Source of the DNA: Candidatus Aminicenantota bacterium
GTDB lineage: Bacteria; Acidobacteriota; Aminicenantia; UBA2199
Direction: 5' to 3'
Length of the DNA: 64,000 bases
Assembly: GCA_020355945.1 (NCBI GenBank)
Contig: CP070627.1
Location: 4,638,727-4,702,726 of the forward strand
The notes under the pieces were generated by a model, which saw only the letters and a program-made list of their open reading frames with translations, was not told the origin of the DNA and did no database searches. The translations under genes and the position numbers were made by a program. Below are positions 8,547 through 18,465 of this stretch, one piece after another (position 1 is the first letter of the stretch; each line of letters begins with the position of its first letter).

Positions 8547-9362
8547 TTATTCCCTCCGCAGATAGCGGGTGGTAAAATACTCATCGTTAACATCGGGATT
8601 AAACTTGACGTTTTCTATTTCCTGGATCGATTTTCTCCCATTTTGCTTATTTTCCATGATCATATACATGGGACGATACCGGTGTTTTTGGGGGTCCACT
8701 TCTTTTATCGATTTGACTGTCATTTCTTTGTGCAGTGAACCATCCAGGTCGAAATACACCGCTTTTCGAATGACATAATCCGCCTGGCCATAAAAACAGG
8801 TTTTTTTTGAAAATCCATATTCATCGGCAATGTCATCATTAATTGGGACCATATCAATTTTCCAACAGGGGGTACCCGCGATTTCTTCCTGGCCCAACAT
8901 TTTATAGTTAAAGCTGTCGATATTTGGCGGTGTTATATCTCCATATGAAAATTCGCTTCCCATAAAATTTTTTGATTTTTCACTGCTGACAATCCGCCTT
9001 GTTTTCCGTAAGGCCGGCATATAAAACCACATATCATCATCTTTTTTTTCATAATCAAAGGAAAGCAGCCCGATCCCTTTCACGTCGGCAGGTGCCAGGA
9101 AACGGATCAACCGCTTTTCGATTTTACCATTGTCGAAAAGTTTTGAAATTTGGGCAACTTTTCTTATCCGCTTTCTCCCTTTGGAATCAATAATAATCAA
9201 ATTGGCGATATACTCAGCACCATCAAGCTTTATCACTTCTTGACCGATTTCTACAATCCGTTTGGCATCGGGGATACGTTCGCTGGCAGCATAGACATGA
9301 ATTAGACTGAAACATGCCATGATGCATACTGTAAATACAGCTAATTTGAAAAGCAATTTCAT
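8547..9362 (-). CDS. LolA-like periplasmic outer-membrane lipoprotein-sorting protein
   Basis: The start is the ATG at 9362, preceded by AGGAGG, not the ATG at 9380 that overlaps the pump gene. The 271-residue product has a signal peptide (about residues 1-25, KLLFKLAVFTVCIMACFS). A mature region with WFYMPALRKTRRI and GSEFSYGDI follows, characteristic of the LolA-like family often encoded next to MMPL/RND pumps. Such proteins are thought to carry a lipidic or hydrophobic cargo across the periplasm. The gene follows the pump immediately and, with the DUF1302-type barrel, completes a three-part export set. The cargo is presumably the cluster product, which is inference. Confidence 0.8.
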   Translation of the reverse strand: MKLLFKLAVFTVCIMACFSLIHVYAASERIPDAKRIVEIGQEVIKLDGAEYIANLIIIDSKGRKRIRKVAQISKLFDNGKIEKRLIRFLAPADVKGIGLLSFDYEKKDDDMWFYMPALRKTRRIVSSEKSKNFMGSEFSYGDITPPNIDSFNYKMLGQEEIAGTPCWKIDMVPINDDIADEYGFSKKTCFYGQADYVIRKAVYFDLDGSLHKEMTVKSIKEVDPQKHRYRPMYMIMENKQNGRKSIQEIENVKFNPDVNDEYFTTRYLRRE

Positions 9363-9376
9363 TATTCCTCCTATTA

Positions 9377-11656
9377 TCATTTATTAATATGGGGTTCAAG
9401 AAATTTTGGTTTAAACACGATACAGATTGAAGGCAGTACAACCAGTGCACCCACCAGGCAAGTGGAAATAGAGAGCACAATTAAAAACCCAAAAAATTTT
9501 ATTGGTAAAAAATTGGAAAGCAGCAGTACAATGAAACCCACTACCACTGAAAAAGCATTGAAAATAATTCCCCTGCCCACAGTTTTAAACGTCCGCTGTA
9601 CCGCCTTAACACTATTTAAGCCGCGACTTCTTTCCTTCCGATACCGCCATAGAAAGTGGATGGTATAATCGATTCCCACTCCCACCATGATGGAGGAGAG
9701 GAGAGCCGTGGCGAAATTGAGTTCAATTCCTGCATATCCCATTAATCCAAAGAGCAGAACCAGCGAAAGCCCCAGCGGAAGAACGCTTATTAATCCTGCC
9801 CCCAGGGAACGGAACAAAATCATAACCAGTACAGCAACCACGCCAATGGATAGGAGAAGCGAAATGAGTTGACCTTTTATGACTTCATCAACCAGTTGTG
9901 AATACACGGTAGCAAATCCCCCTGCCATGGTAAATACCGGCTCATTGTCAATCTTCTCCTCTATTTTTTCTACAACTTTCTTGATCACAGTGGTACTTTC
10001 CGATTTGATTTGTGCGGTTATCTGGGCAGCCCGATAGGGAAAGTCCACCATCTTTTCAAAATCCTCGGGATCGCCGCTCATGGAATAAAGCTCAAGATAT
10101 TGGGCCACCGCATCCCGGGTTTGGGGTATTTTATTATAGCCTGGCTCATCCTTATGATGAATCGCCCGGGTCATCTGCCGGACAACCCTTCCCAATGATA
10201 AGGTCGCACCGATTTCCGGCATCCGGTTTAATTGGTTCTCAAAATCATCTATTTTTTTAAGAACTGTAGGGTCTTTTATATCTCCCTCTGCAACGACTGA
10301 AATCGCATTTACACCGCCAAATTTCTCATTTACCATTTGTGCCGAGTCAAAAATCGGGTGCCCTTTACTGTAATAGGTGACCGGGTTTGTTTCAACCTTT
10401 ATCAAAGGGATACCAGCAATCAATAGGATCGTGACAATTGCAAAAACAATGGCAATCGGTTTCGCTTTTGATGGAATCATGGTGGACAGTTGATTAAGCA
10501 GCCGATCCATGATGGGGCTTTTTTTGATATCCTCCTTGATAACAGGTTTTCCTTTAGGAAGCAGCGACAGGAGCGCCGGGATTAAGAAGAGGCTTGCCGT
10601 CAGGGCAAAAAATATACCGAACGCCGCCAAAAGCCCCAATTGTTTTGCCGGGACAATGATATGGGCTTGAAGGCACATCATGCCGGCAACAGTGGTAATA
10701 CCGGTTGTAATAATGGGTTTTCCCAGCGTTTGTATCCCCCTGCTGGCCAACTGGTGTTTGGTGAAGGTGCTGCCCTCCTTGTTATTTTCCTGGTAATTAC
10801 TGATGAGATGAATGCCGTAATCATTGGCAACTGCCACCAGTATAATTGGAAGCAAAACGGTTACGATTTGTATTTTCCATCCCAGGAGAGGTATAAGCCC
10901 CATTCCCACCAGTATGGACATAATGACCACCAGGAATGGCAGCATGACACCCCTTAACTGCCGGAAGCAAACAAAAAGAAAGATCAACATGATTAAAATA
11001 CCAATAGGCAGCAATTTTTGGAAGTCCGTACGGATATCTTCGCTGGCAGACTCCCGTGTAAAGGGTACGCCGCCAAAAATCACCGGTTCATCCCCAGGTA
11101 CTTCCTTTACAATTTGCCGCAACTTTTTAGTGATATAGGCATCGCTCACATCGATCTTAAGCTGGGCAATGACAGCGGTGGCTTTAAAATCCTTTGATAC
11201 CACGCTGCCATACACTACATCATTATCTTTCAACCGCTGACGAAGCGCTTCTTTTTGTTCCTTATCCTGGGGTATTTTTTTTACCGCAGGGTTTACAATC
11301 ATTGTGCCAGCGGTTCCAATGATCTCTTTAAGATCAAACAGTGAAAGAACTTTATCCACTCCTTTCACCCGGCTCGTACGTTTGGATATTTTCTTTACTC
11401 GTTCTAAGATTTTTTTTTCAAGTACGTCATCGGAACAGATGATGATCATGGCCATTTCCGTACCGCCGAAGATTTCCTCGATTTTATCCAGGACCAAACG
11501 CGAGGACATATCTTCCGGGAGCATCTTTTTAACATCCGTAACAATCTCCGCCCGGGGAATTTGTGCGGCAAAAAATAGGGTTATGGCAATAAAGAGAATA
11601 ATGATTAACCAGCGGTATTGAATAACTTTTTGTGCAAATCGTTTCATTGGTTCCAT
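9377..11656 (-). CDS. MMPL/RND-superfamily exporter
   Basis: The protein has about 759 residues with the duplicated RND layout. A first transmembrane helix (WLIIILFIAITLFFAAQI) precedes a large periplasmic loop, then five or six helices including the VANDYGIHL segment (TM4-like Asp). A second helix precedes a second loop and helix bundle with VGVGIDYTIHFLWRY. This matches the HpnN/MMPL-type lipid exporters. The ATG at 11656 has an AAGGA ribosome site eight bases upstream and is preferred; a longer start at 11677 exists without one. It lies in the operon between the LolA-like protein and the outer-membrane barrel. Transport of a hydrophobic product is inferred. Confidence 0.85.
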   Translation of the reverse strand: MEPMKRFAQKVIQYRWLIIILFIAITLFFAAQIPRAEIVTDVKKMLPEDMSSRLVLDKIEEIFGGTEMAMIIICSDDVLEKKILERVKKISKRTSRVKGVDKVLSLFDLKEIIGTAGTMIVNPAVKKIPQDKEQKEALRQRLKDNDVVYGSVVSKDFKATAVIAQLKIDVSDAYITKKLRQIVKEVPGDEPVIFGGVPFTRESASEDIRTDFQKLLPIGILIMLIFLFVCFRQLRGVMLPFLVVIMSILVGMGLIPLLGWKIQIVTVLLPIILVAVANDYGIHLISNYQENNKEGSTFTKHQLASRGIQTLGKPIITTGITTVAGMMCLQAHIIVPAKQLGLLAAFGIFFALTASLFLIPALLSLLPKGKPVIKEDIKKSPIMDRLLNQLSTMIPSKAKPIAIVFAIVTILLIAGIPLIKVETNPVTYYSKGHPIFDSAQMVNEKFGGVNAISVVAEGDIKDPTVLKKIDDFENQLNRMPEIGATLSLGRVVRQMTRAIHHKDEPGYNKIPQTRDAVAQYLELYSMSGDPEDFEKMVDFPYRAAQITAQIKSESTTVIKKVVEKIEEKIDNEPVFTMAGGFATVYSQLVDEVIKGQLISLLLSIGVVAVLVMILFRSLGAGLISVLPLGLSLVLLFGLMGYAGIELNFATALLSSIMVGVGIDYTIHFLWRYRKERSRGLNSVKAVQRTFKTVGRGIIFNAFSVVVGFIVLLLSNFLPIKFFGFLIVLSISTCLVGALVVLPSICIVFKPKFLEPHINK

Positions 11657-11754
11657 TTTTTCTATCCTTTGTTTCATTTCTGTTTTATGTTTAAGTATCT
11701 CAATTTTCCACTATTCCAGGAGCTGCCTGAGATATAATCGTGACCGGTAAGATT

Positions 11755-13062
11755 TTAAAATGAAGCTTTTAGCTCTGCATAAACCGTACTCAAGTGAGGG
11801 TCCATGAGGCCAAATAACGTATCATCAGGCCCTTTATAAAGGTCCATACCCAAAGTAAGATTGAATGCATCAGCGATCTTGTAAGTCATCCTGGAGCGAA
11901 GAAATAATTCTTCGGAGATTAAATTGAATAATCCTGACACCTCAAGTTTCAATATTTCATGCAGCAGGCTTAATTCGCCGGTGCAGGAAATCGAATGAGT
12001 GATTTTATACTGCTGGGAATGAAGGAGCCTGTTTTTGCGGGCCAGTTCATACCCGGGTATATCGGTAGGGTCCTTTGGCTCTGTCAATTCGGTGAAGTCA
12101 AAGATATAACTGCCGATATATTGCAGGATAACACTGAGTTTACCGAAGAATTCCCGGTCGACACCAATGACGTAACGAAACTCAGGAAGTGGGATATATA
12201 GGTTGTTTTCACTATTGTTTTCCAGGGGCTTTTTATAGGCCATCTCGCCTCTGAGCCCCAATGTACCAGCCATGGTGGTGGAGAAATCCAGGCCCACAAC
12301 ATGCATTCGATAAGCTCTCAGGAAAATGGCTGTGCTGCTGGCATCGATTCCCGGGAAAGGACTAAACCCGTTAAAATAGGATATAGAACAATCAAACGAT
12401 GCTGCCTCTAAAATGAATTTAACGGCTGCGGTGCTGTGGCGCAATTTCGCCCCTGGAAATTCCGGCTCAGCAAAGGTGATTCCCGGCGGCAGGGGGAAAA
12501 GGGTTGTGGGTATCGGTGATTCCTTAAAAAATGGCACCCAGATGGCTTCAATGACGACAGGGTGAAGGTTGATAAAGGAACGAAAAAGAAAATTTGATTC
12601 CCGTTTATCATCATCTTCTGCTGAACGGGCAAACAGGTTTTTTGGGGTGATATTGTCGGTGGGGTTGAAACCGTCTGCCCTTCCCCACACCACCACCTGC
12701 TGGCCAACTCGCAAATCAAAGGGGCCGATATAGGCATTGACATACGCTTCCCGGAGATAGGTTTCGCTTAGTGCTTCCCCGTTTTCACTACCCTTGCGGA
12801 AGCGAATTTCCGCAAACAGATCACCCAGATGCTGCTTCTTCACCCTTAACTTTAAAGACGTCTCCGCGTATCCACTTTTAATTTCAGCTCCTTTCTTTTG
12901 GAAATCCCTTCCCAAAAATAGGGCACTGCGGACATAACCGTTCAACTGGAAGGATAACGTTTGCCCTTCACCCTTGCCCACCGCCTCCTCAAAAATACCC
13001 CGGGCAGGCATGAGAAATAAAAGAAGGAGTGTTAAGACAACGGTAAATCCTATTTTTTTCAT
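11755..13062 (-). CDS. DUF1302-like outer-membrane beta-barrel protein
   Basis: The 435-residue protein has a signal peptide (MKKIGFTVVLTLLLLFLMPARG). A mature region rich in alternating amphipathic strands follows, including the DUF1302-like segment VGQQVVVWGRADGFNPTDNITP. The C-terminus ends in an aromatic residue (KASF), as outer-membrane barrels do. The ATG at 13062 gives the cleanest signal peptide and has AGGG upstream; a start at 13086 overlaps the previous gene. DUF1302 barrels commonly occur with LolA-like proteins and MMPL pumps, exactly as here, so this is probably the outer-membrane leg of an export route. Confidence 0.75.
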   Translation of the reverse strand: MKKIGFTVVLTLLLLFLMPARGIFEEAVGKGEGQTLSFQLNGYVRSALFLGRDFQKKGAEIKSGYAETSLKLRVKKQHLGDLFAEIRFRKGSENGEALSETYLREAYVNAYIGPFDLRVGQQVVVWGRADGFNPTDNITPKNLFARSAEDDDKRESNFLFRSFINLHPVVIEAIWVPFFKESPIPTTLFPLPPGITFAEPEFPGAKLRHSTAAVKFILEAASFDCSISYFNGFSPFPGIDASSTAIFLRAYRMHVVGLDFSTTMAGTLGLRGEMAYKKPLENNSENNLYIPLPEFRYVIGVDREFFGKLSVILQYIGSYIFDFTELTEPKDPTDIPGYELARKNRLLHSQQYKITHSISCTGELSLLHEILKLEVSGLFNLISEELFLRSRMTYKIADAFNLTLGMDLYKGPDDTLFGLMDPHLSTVYAELKASF

Positions 13063-13079
13063 CCTTTTCCCTATTTCCT

Positions 13080-14720
13080 TCAGCATCCGGCACTTACTGC
13101 ACGATTAAATTGAATAACACTCTCCTCGATTTTTTGAGCATTCCCGGTAATGAACATTTCCCGGTTCAAATCTCTCATTTGAGGTATGGATAGACCAAAT
13201 ATCTGCGCAAACAGGAGAGTTACATCATTGATTCCCGTTAATATTCCCTTTTTTTCCAGGCTGGTATTTAGAAAATCACCGAGGATCATCTGTTGGGTAA
13301 AATCTTTCCCGTCAATGGTGAAAGGAAATGGGTCCCACAGCGGCGGCGGCATCATGAACCGAATCGTATATGCCATCATCCGGGGAAAATAGTCGTCGGC
13401 CAGTTCAAGTCCGTATTTTTCTTTGTTGATGTACCATTCCGCACCCGGGAAAACACCGGGCATACAGAGGCTTACCCCGTCGGGTGAAGTGTCCACCAGG
13501 AATTGATAGGTATCATATAACGATTTCAGTGTCTCCCCGGGTGCAGGCACAATCACACTGGCTGTAGTCCCAATGCTGGCAGATTTACATTTCAATATGG
13601 CCTCTTTCATCCTATCGGGAGAAACTCTTTTATTCATTACATCCCGCAGTATTTCGCGATTACCGGATTCAACCCCAAAAAATAACGAGGAACAACCGGC
13701 CTTTTTTAACAAATGATAATACTCCCCTGAATCATTGACCCCGTGCCCAAAGGCAACAAAATGAATATTTAAGTTGTTGGCAATGATTCGCTTGCAAATA
13801 TCTTCCATTAAATCCGCGGGAGGGTTTGAACCGGCCAATCGGAAACAATAGGTGTTTAATTTTGTTTTTGCATCTTTAATTATTTTCACCACGTTATCCG
13901 GGTTTCGTTTTCTCCATTTCCTGCCGCTCTTTTTAGGGTGAGGGCAAAAGTGGCAATTATTGGGACATCCTCGACTTTCATCGATCATGATCACGTTTAC
14001 TTTTTCATTTCCTATCAAGGAAGGATAAATACCAGGGTCATAGATGGGTTCCGCCGATTCATCCAGGTCCTCTACCCTTTTTAGTGGGGTTCTCACGGCA
14101 GAGCCATTTTTTTTATAGATGATATTGTTAATTTGATCCAACTCTTTTCTGCCAACACTCCATTGGGCCAGGTCCACAATGGTTTCTTCGCATTCACCAT
14201 AGGCTAAAATGTCAAACACATCGGTGAAATCAAACGTATGCTCATGGAAAAAATCGTTATGGGGTCCACCGGCAATCAGTTTGATTTTGGGAAATCTCTT
14301 TTTTATCATTTTCGCAATTTCAATACATCCAAGAAAACCCTCACCCGACCAGAGTTTAAATCCAACAAAATGAGGATCAAAATCCGATATCTTATCACAA
14401 ACCCTTTTGTTTATATATTCGTTGATAACTTCCTGCTTCCTATTCTCTAATTTTTTAAATATATTTTTGAATATGGGAAGAATTTCAGACAATTTTTTTC
14501 TATCTTTATTCAGCTCAAAATATGCCTCTGCTAATTCTTTATGAATTTCATCCGTTATCAAATGCTTAATGTAAGATACCGTACAAAAATCGAGTATTAA
14601 GGTTTGATGCCCGGCTCGATTAAGACTTGCTGAAAGATTTATTAATCCATTGTCTGGCATTAAAGAATCCAGTGAAGATGGCAAACTATTAAAGTTGACT
14701 AAAATACTTCTACTTATCAT
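13080..14720 (-). CDS. B12-binding radical SAM enzyme
   Basis: This 546-residue protein has an N-terminal cobalamin-binding domain (FVGFKLWSGEG, LIAGGPHNDF, AYGECEETI). A radical SAM domain follows with C252-x3-C256-x2-C259 (SRGCPNNCHFC). The order is the normal one for this superfamily. A GAGG ribosome site precedes the ATG at 14720, and the gene runs a few bases into the downstream barrel-protein ORF. The basic stretch after the cluster (KKSGRKWRKR) is unusual. It is one of five stand-alone B12 radical SAM enzymes in this operon; substrate unknown. Confidence 0.85.
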   Translation of the reverse strand: MISRSILVNFNSLPSSLDSLMPDNGLINLSASLNRAGHQTLILDFCTVSYIKHLITDEIHKELAEAYFELNKDRKKLSEILPIFKNIFKKLENRKQEVINEYINKRVCDKISDFDPHFVGFKLWSGEGFLGCIEIAKMIKKRFPKIKLIAGGPHNDFFHEHTFDFTDVFDILAYGECEETIVDLAQWSVGRKELDQINNIIYKKNGSAVRTPLKRVEDLDESAEPIYDPGIYPSLIGNEKVNVIMIDESRGCPNNCHFCPHPKKSGRKWRKRNPDNVVKIIKDAKTKLNTYCFRLAGSNPPADLMEDICKRIIANNLNIHFVAFGHGVNDSGEYYHLLKKAGCSSLFFGVESGNREILRDVMNKRVSPDRMKEAILKCKSASIGTTASVIVPAPGETLKSLYDTYQFLVDTSPDGVSLCMPGVFPGAEWYINKEKYGLELADDYFPRMMAYTIRFMMPPPLWDPFPFTIDGKDFTQQMILGDFLNTSLEKKGILTGINDVTLLFAQIFGLSIPQMRDLNREMFITGNAQKIEESVIQFNRAVSAGC

Positions 14721-14746
14721 TGTAATCCTCGATCTTCATCATTATT

Positions 14747-15799
14747 TTATTTAATCCCGGTAATTAAGCAGTGATTTATCGGTAGTTCGATTTTTCTAAT
14801 TTTCTTATAACCGGCTGCTTTAAGAAAGCGTTTAAATTCTTTTTTTGGATATATCATCCCTTCTCCTGTAGCGATAGTTTGAAAATATGGTGACCCCAAC
14901 GCAGCAGAGACCGGGCCTATTCCATCATCTGAAGACATTACATTTAAAATACACGTCATTCCACCTTTTTGTAAAGCAGCATAAGTTCGTTTAAGTAATT
15001 TAATATTCTTATCTGCAGACCATATCGTCAGTATATGGGCAAAAAGGATACAGTCAACATCCCCGGGAAACTCATCATTGAAAAAATCTCCCGGCAGCAC
15101 ATCAATTTGTTGGCTTAATCCTGCTTCTGCAATTTTTATTTCAGCCTGTTTACAAACAGTGAGATTATCAAAGATTGTCACTTTTAAGTGGGGATTGGCT
15201 TTTGCCAATTCGATAGCATTGCTCCCGTCTCCGCCGCCCATATCTAACAGGTGTTTGAAATGGGTTAAATCTAATTTTTGCGCCAGGATTTTATTTACAG
15301 AACCGGTGATAGAACTCATGGCTTTATGGAATATTTCTTCTAATTCCGGATGGGATGCCAACCGTTCATAAAGTGTATTTCCTTTCCCGGGGAAATGTCT
15401 TAAGCCGATGTTCTTATTTTTCTTCAGTGATTCAACAAGGTCGATCTCTGCGGGATAAACGATGTGATATTTCCAGCCCAGGACATCAACTAAGTTACCC
15501 GGGCTCTGCGGGGTCAACAATTTTTCTACAAGAGGGGCATTCTTATAGGATTTTTTTGTTTTATTTTTTTTGATCAACTTTAGTGCGGTTAATCCGTTTA
15601 AAAGAATTTTTGCCGGTTGGGGTTGGAGTCCAATCTCTTCAGCGATTTCTTCTTCCAGGAGTTGGGGTTGTTTTGATAACAAAGAGAATACATTGAATTG
15701 CACACCAGCCCATAAAAGCTGGAAAGCCGTATGTCCTCCGACAATCAAAGCAAATTCATCAAGGGTTAATTCCCTTTCATAAAAATTTTCTTCTTTCAT
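14747..15799 (-). CDS. SAM-dependent O-methyltransferase (acetylserotonin/CrtF-like family)
   Basis: The protein has 350 residues. The N-terminal winged-helix dimerisation domain (GLQPQPAKILLNGLTALKLI) is followed by a class I methyltransferase domain with motif I LLDMGGGDGSNAIELAK and a later ADKNIKLLKR region. This is the architecture of Methyltransf_2-type small-molecule O-methyltransferases. The start is the ATG at 15799, which has AGGAG nine bases upstream; the longer ORF from 15856 overlaps the previous gene and lacks a ribosome site. It lies between two B12 radical SAM genes and probably tailors a hydroxyl of the cluster product. Confidence 0.82.
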   Translation of the reverse strand: MKEENFYERELTLDEFALIVGGHTAFQLLWAGVQFNVFSLLSKQPQLLEEEIAEEIGLQPQPAKILLNGLTALKLIKKNKTKKSYKNAPLVEKLLTPQSPGNLVDVLGWKYHIVYPAEIDLVESLKKNKNIGLRHFPGKGNTLYERLASHPELEEIFHKAMSSITGSVNKILAQKLDLTHFKHLLDMGGGDGSNAIELAKANPHLKVTIFDNLTVCKQAEIKIAEAGLSQQIDVLPGDFFNDEFPGDVDCILFAHILTIWSADKNIKLLKRTYAALQKGGMTCILNVMSSDDGIGPVSAALGSPYFQTIATGEGMIYPKKEFKRFLKAAGYKKIRKIELPINHCLITGIK

Positions 15800-15821
15800 T
15801 GTTTTTGATCTCCTTCCGATA

Positions 15822-17207
15822 CTAAACTTTGATTTCTTTCCCGGATGAATAACCACTCCTTTTATAGAAAGTGGAATTCCAGGCGCTGTAACGCCAGGAC
15901 CAGTTCCCTTTTATTGTGGATATCGTTGTGACAAGATTCCCCCTGGAGTACATTAACGCGTAAAGGGCCCGTTTAAGTATAGAGGGTGCCGAATAAACTT
16001 TCCTGCTAATCCAGGCTACCTCTTCTTCCAGATATTCCTTAGACAATTGGGGAGTGACAATCATGGCTTGATCCGTACCGATGAAGTGTCTCCAATCGTC
16101 GGGAAATTTATGATAAGGGAGTCTGTCCTCGTTATTCATTCTTTTCCAGAGTTTGGTTCCAGGGAAAGGGGTGAGGAATGATATGGTAGGGATATCAATA
16201 TTATAATCCTTTATAAATCTATATATCATTCGAACGCAGTCGGGTTTATCTTCATCGTTCCCCACGATAAACATACCGATAACCCCAATGCCATATTTAT
16301 GGATGCGCTTGATAAAGTTTCCATCATGGATATATTTAATGTTATGGGTTTTGTTCATATGACCTTTGAGTACATCGTCGAAGATAGATTCGATGCCAAT
16401 TAACACAAAGACACAGCCCGCTTCACTTGCTGCGCGCATTACTTCATCGCTTTTTGAGAAATTTGCCGTCATTTGCGCGACCCATTTTTTTTTCAACTTT
16501 CTTTTTATCATTCCTTCACAGAGAGCGATGAACCGCTCTTCCGCCTTTTTCCCATAGCCCAGTAGATTGTCATCCGAAAACAGTAAAATTTTCTGGGGAA
16601 TCATCTCGATTTCATCCAGTACGTCCCCTAAGGGACGTTGAATGTATTTTGATCCGCAAAAGGCGGTGACTGCACAGAACTCACAGTCCAACGGGCATCC
16701 CATGGAAGTTTGTACGAGGCCCCACTCATAGTTTGGGTTAAGCAAATGATAGGCAGGATGGGGTAATTTTTTAAAGGTTCGTTCCCGGGAACCTGGTTTA
16801 GGTTCATAAACTTTTTTGAGGTCTCCTTTTTCAAAGTCCTCGATCACTTTGGGCCAGGTTTCCACCGCTTCGTATTTCACCACGGCATCGGCGAAATTAA
16901 GGGCTTCCCCAGTACAAAGAGTGGGATGAATACCCCCTAAAACCACGGGTGTCCCCCCCTGGCGAAATTGCTCCGCCAGGTGATAAGCAGAGTTAACCTG
17001 GGGAGTCATGGCAGTGATTCCTACCAGGTCGCAGGGTTCCACCTGCAAATCATCGAAAGTAGAGTCACGGATGACCACCTCCCAATGTTCGGGGGTTACG
17101 GCCGCAACAATCCCCAGCCCGATGGGTGGGTACTGGGTAATACTTTTTTCAGAGACACCGATATTTGGAAATTCGGGGTTCAATAAAACCAGTTTTTTCT
17201 TTTTCAT
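15822..17207 (-). CDS. B12-binding radical SAM enzyme
   Basis: The protein has 461 residues. The N-terminal cobalamin-binding domain (LVGITAMTPQ, VVLGGIHPTL) is linked by LPHPAYHLLN to a radical SAM domain with C171-x3-C175-x2-C178 (MGCPLDCEFC). The opening KLVLLNPEFPNIG is typical of this superfamily. A further Cys follows in AFCGSKY. It sits in the leftward operon between the small membrane protein and the O-methyltransferase. Reaction unknown; methylation and radical rearrangement are both seen in this superfamily. Confidence 0.85.
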   Translation of the reverse strand: MKKKKLVLLNPEFPNIGVSEKSITQYPPIGLGIVAAVTPEHWEVVIRDSTFDDLQVEPCDLVGITAMTPQVNSAYHLAEQFRQGGTPVVLGGIHPTLCTGEALNFADAVVKYEAVETWPKVIEDFEKGDLKKVYEPKPGSRERTFKKLPHPAYHLLNPNYEWGLVQTSMGCPLDCEFCAVTAFCGSKYIQRPLGDVLDEIEMIPQKILLFSDDNLLGYGKKAEERFIALCEGMIKRKLKKKWVAQMTANFSKSDEVMRAASEAGCVFVLIGIESIFDDVLKGHMNKTHNIKYIHDGNFIKRIHKYGIGVIGMFIVGNDEDKPDCVRMIYRFIKDYNIDIPTISFLTPFPGTKLWKRMNNEDRLPYHKFPDDWRHFIGTDQAMIVTPQLSKEYLEEEVAWISRKVYSAPSILKRALYALMYSRGNLVTTISTIKGNWSWRYSAWNSTFYKRSGYSSGKEIKV

Positions 17208-17224
17208 TTGTTTCCTCTATAAAT

Positions 17225-17602
17225 CTACCCCGATGTCATTAAATAAATCGTAACCACTGCCTGGAAAACGGAAAGGATCAAGGCCATTATCAATATAAAA
17301 AGAGACATGGGTGTTTTAAACTCTTCCCGCCCTTTTTTGATGAAGATCACATGAATAGTAAAGGCAAAAACGCCGATGAAACTTAACACCAATGAAAATA
17401 TCAGCCCCGCATCGGTTTGCCGATAAACCAGGATTAACCCATACAACACCAGGAATAAGAGGGGAAAATGGACGATAAGAAAGCCGTTGATGCCACCAGG
17501 TATTTTAAATAATTCCCACTCTTTCCAGTATGCGGAATCGATCTCGTGATTGATTAGAACGACCGCATTGATCAGGTACAGCCAGAATAAATAGTCAATC
17601 AT
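17225..17602 (-). CDS. Small four-helix membrane protein (DUF6713-like)
   Basis: The 125-residue protein has four predicted transmembrane helices and a conserved-looking opening NAVVLINHEIDSAYWKEWELF. It reminds me of the DUF6713 family, but that assignment is from memory. The His-Glu-x-Asp start and the WKEWE motif lie near the first membrane segment, so a membrane-bound metal or substrate site is conceivable. It is encoded between the E1-like enzyme and a B12 radical SAM enzyme. No function can be given. Confidence 0.65.
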   Translation of the reverse strand: MIDYLFWLYLINAVVLINHEIDSAYWKEWELFKIPGGINGFLIVHFPLLFLVLYGLILVYRQTDAGLIFSLVLSFIGVFAFTIHVIFIKKGREEFKTPMSLFILIMALILSVFQAVVTIYLMTSG

Positions 17603-17641
17603 TTTGGTTTTTCCTCCTTCTGGTTATAGTCTTTAAAGCGT

Positions 17642-18451
17642 TTACTCGAGGATCTTCCTGATATCCTCGATCGTATATTTCATATTAAAAAAATCAACCA
17701 TTATGATCTTCGGTAATATCACCGGTTTTCTTGCTCCTGGTAAACCTGTTTTGATTAGTATTAATAATGATTCTGTTGACGCCACACTGGGGATTACGTT
17801 TGTGGCAATGCCCAGTGAAGGTATAAACCCCTTTTTAATGCCATCTTCAACGATCCGGACATGTTCCGGTACAAAGGTTTCTTTCAATTTTGCAGGAATC
17901 TTTGCCTTCATTGCCCGTGATAAAAGTGTCAAAAAGATATCCATTGACATTCCGTCGGGTGAGGAAGTGGCGCATAGACCTCCAAAGCCCAGTATGGGGA
18001 AGGTGATGGCATAAATGCCTTTTTTCCTGGCACAATCATACAGCTTTCCTCTCAGGTTAATATCCACTTTAGCATCCAGGCAATCGGCAATTAACTCAAC
18101 CTGTTGGACAAAGTCTCCGGCATTTTCATGGGTGATTCCCCTCGTATACGTTAAGATTTTTATTTTGGGATTAATATTTTTCAATATGGTTTCGTAAACC
18201 ACCGCTTTATTTTGGCCCAGCGTTTCAGTGGATGCGGCCCATTGGCGGTTGATATCCGGGGGATCGAATACACCGGGATCGGCCAGCAAGAAACTTCTTA
18301 CTCCCAACCTGGCCAAGGTAACCGCATATGTACCACCAACCCCACCACATCCTGCCACCCCTACCGTGACTTTTTGCAATTTCTTTATCCCTGCTTCCGT
18401 TAGTATGGGGAGACTCCTGGTTAAAAAGTCCGGGATATAGTTATTGTTCAT
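17642..18451 (-). CDS. ThiF/MoeB/HesA-family E1-like adenylyltransferase
   Basis: This 269-residue protein has the nucleotide-binding motif VGVAGCGGVGGTYAVTLARLG, the acidic strand end LLADPGVFDPPDINRQ with the Asn-Arg-Gln signature, and TLGQNKAVV. These are the core E1 features that adenylate the C-terminal carboxylate of a small protein or peptide. The zinc-binding CxxC pairs of MoeB and ThiF are absent; one Cys (GGLCATSS) could be the thioester residue. The ATG at 18451 with AGGAG upstream is preferred over the ATG at 18469, which overlaps the previous stop by 4 bp. No ubiquitin-like partner is visible. In this operon it might activate an amino acid or peptide carboxylate. Confidence 0.8.
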   Translation of the reverse strand: MNNNYIPDFLTRSLPILTEAGIKKLQKVTVGVAGCGGVGGTYAVTLARLGVRSFLLADPGVFDPPDINRQWAASTETLGQNKAVVYETILKNINPKIKILTYTRGITHENAGDFVQQVELIADCLDAKVDINLRGKLYDCARKKGIYAITFPILGFGGLCATSSPDGMSMDIFLTLLSRAMKAKIPAKLKETFVPEHVRIVEDGIKKGFIPSLGIATNVIPSVASTESLLILIKTGLPGARKPVILPKIIMVDFFNMKYTIEDIRKILE

Positions 18452-18465
18452 GGTATTGGCTCCTA

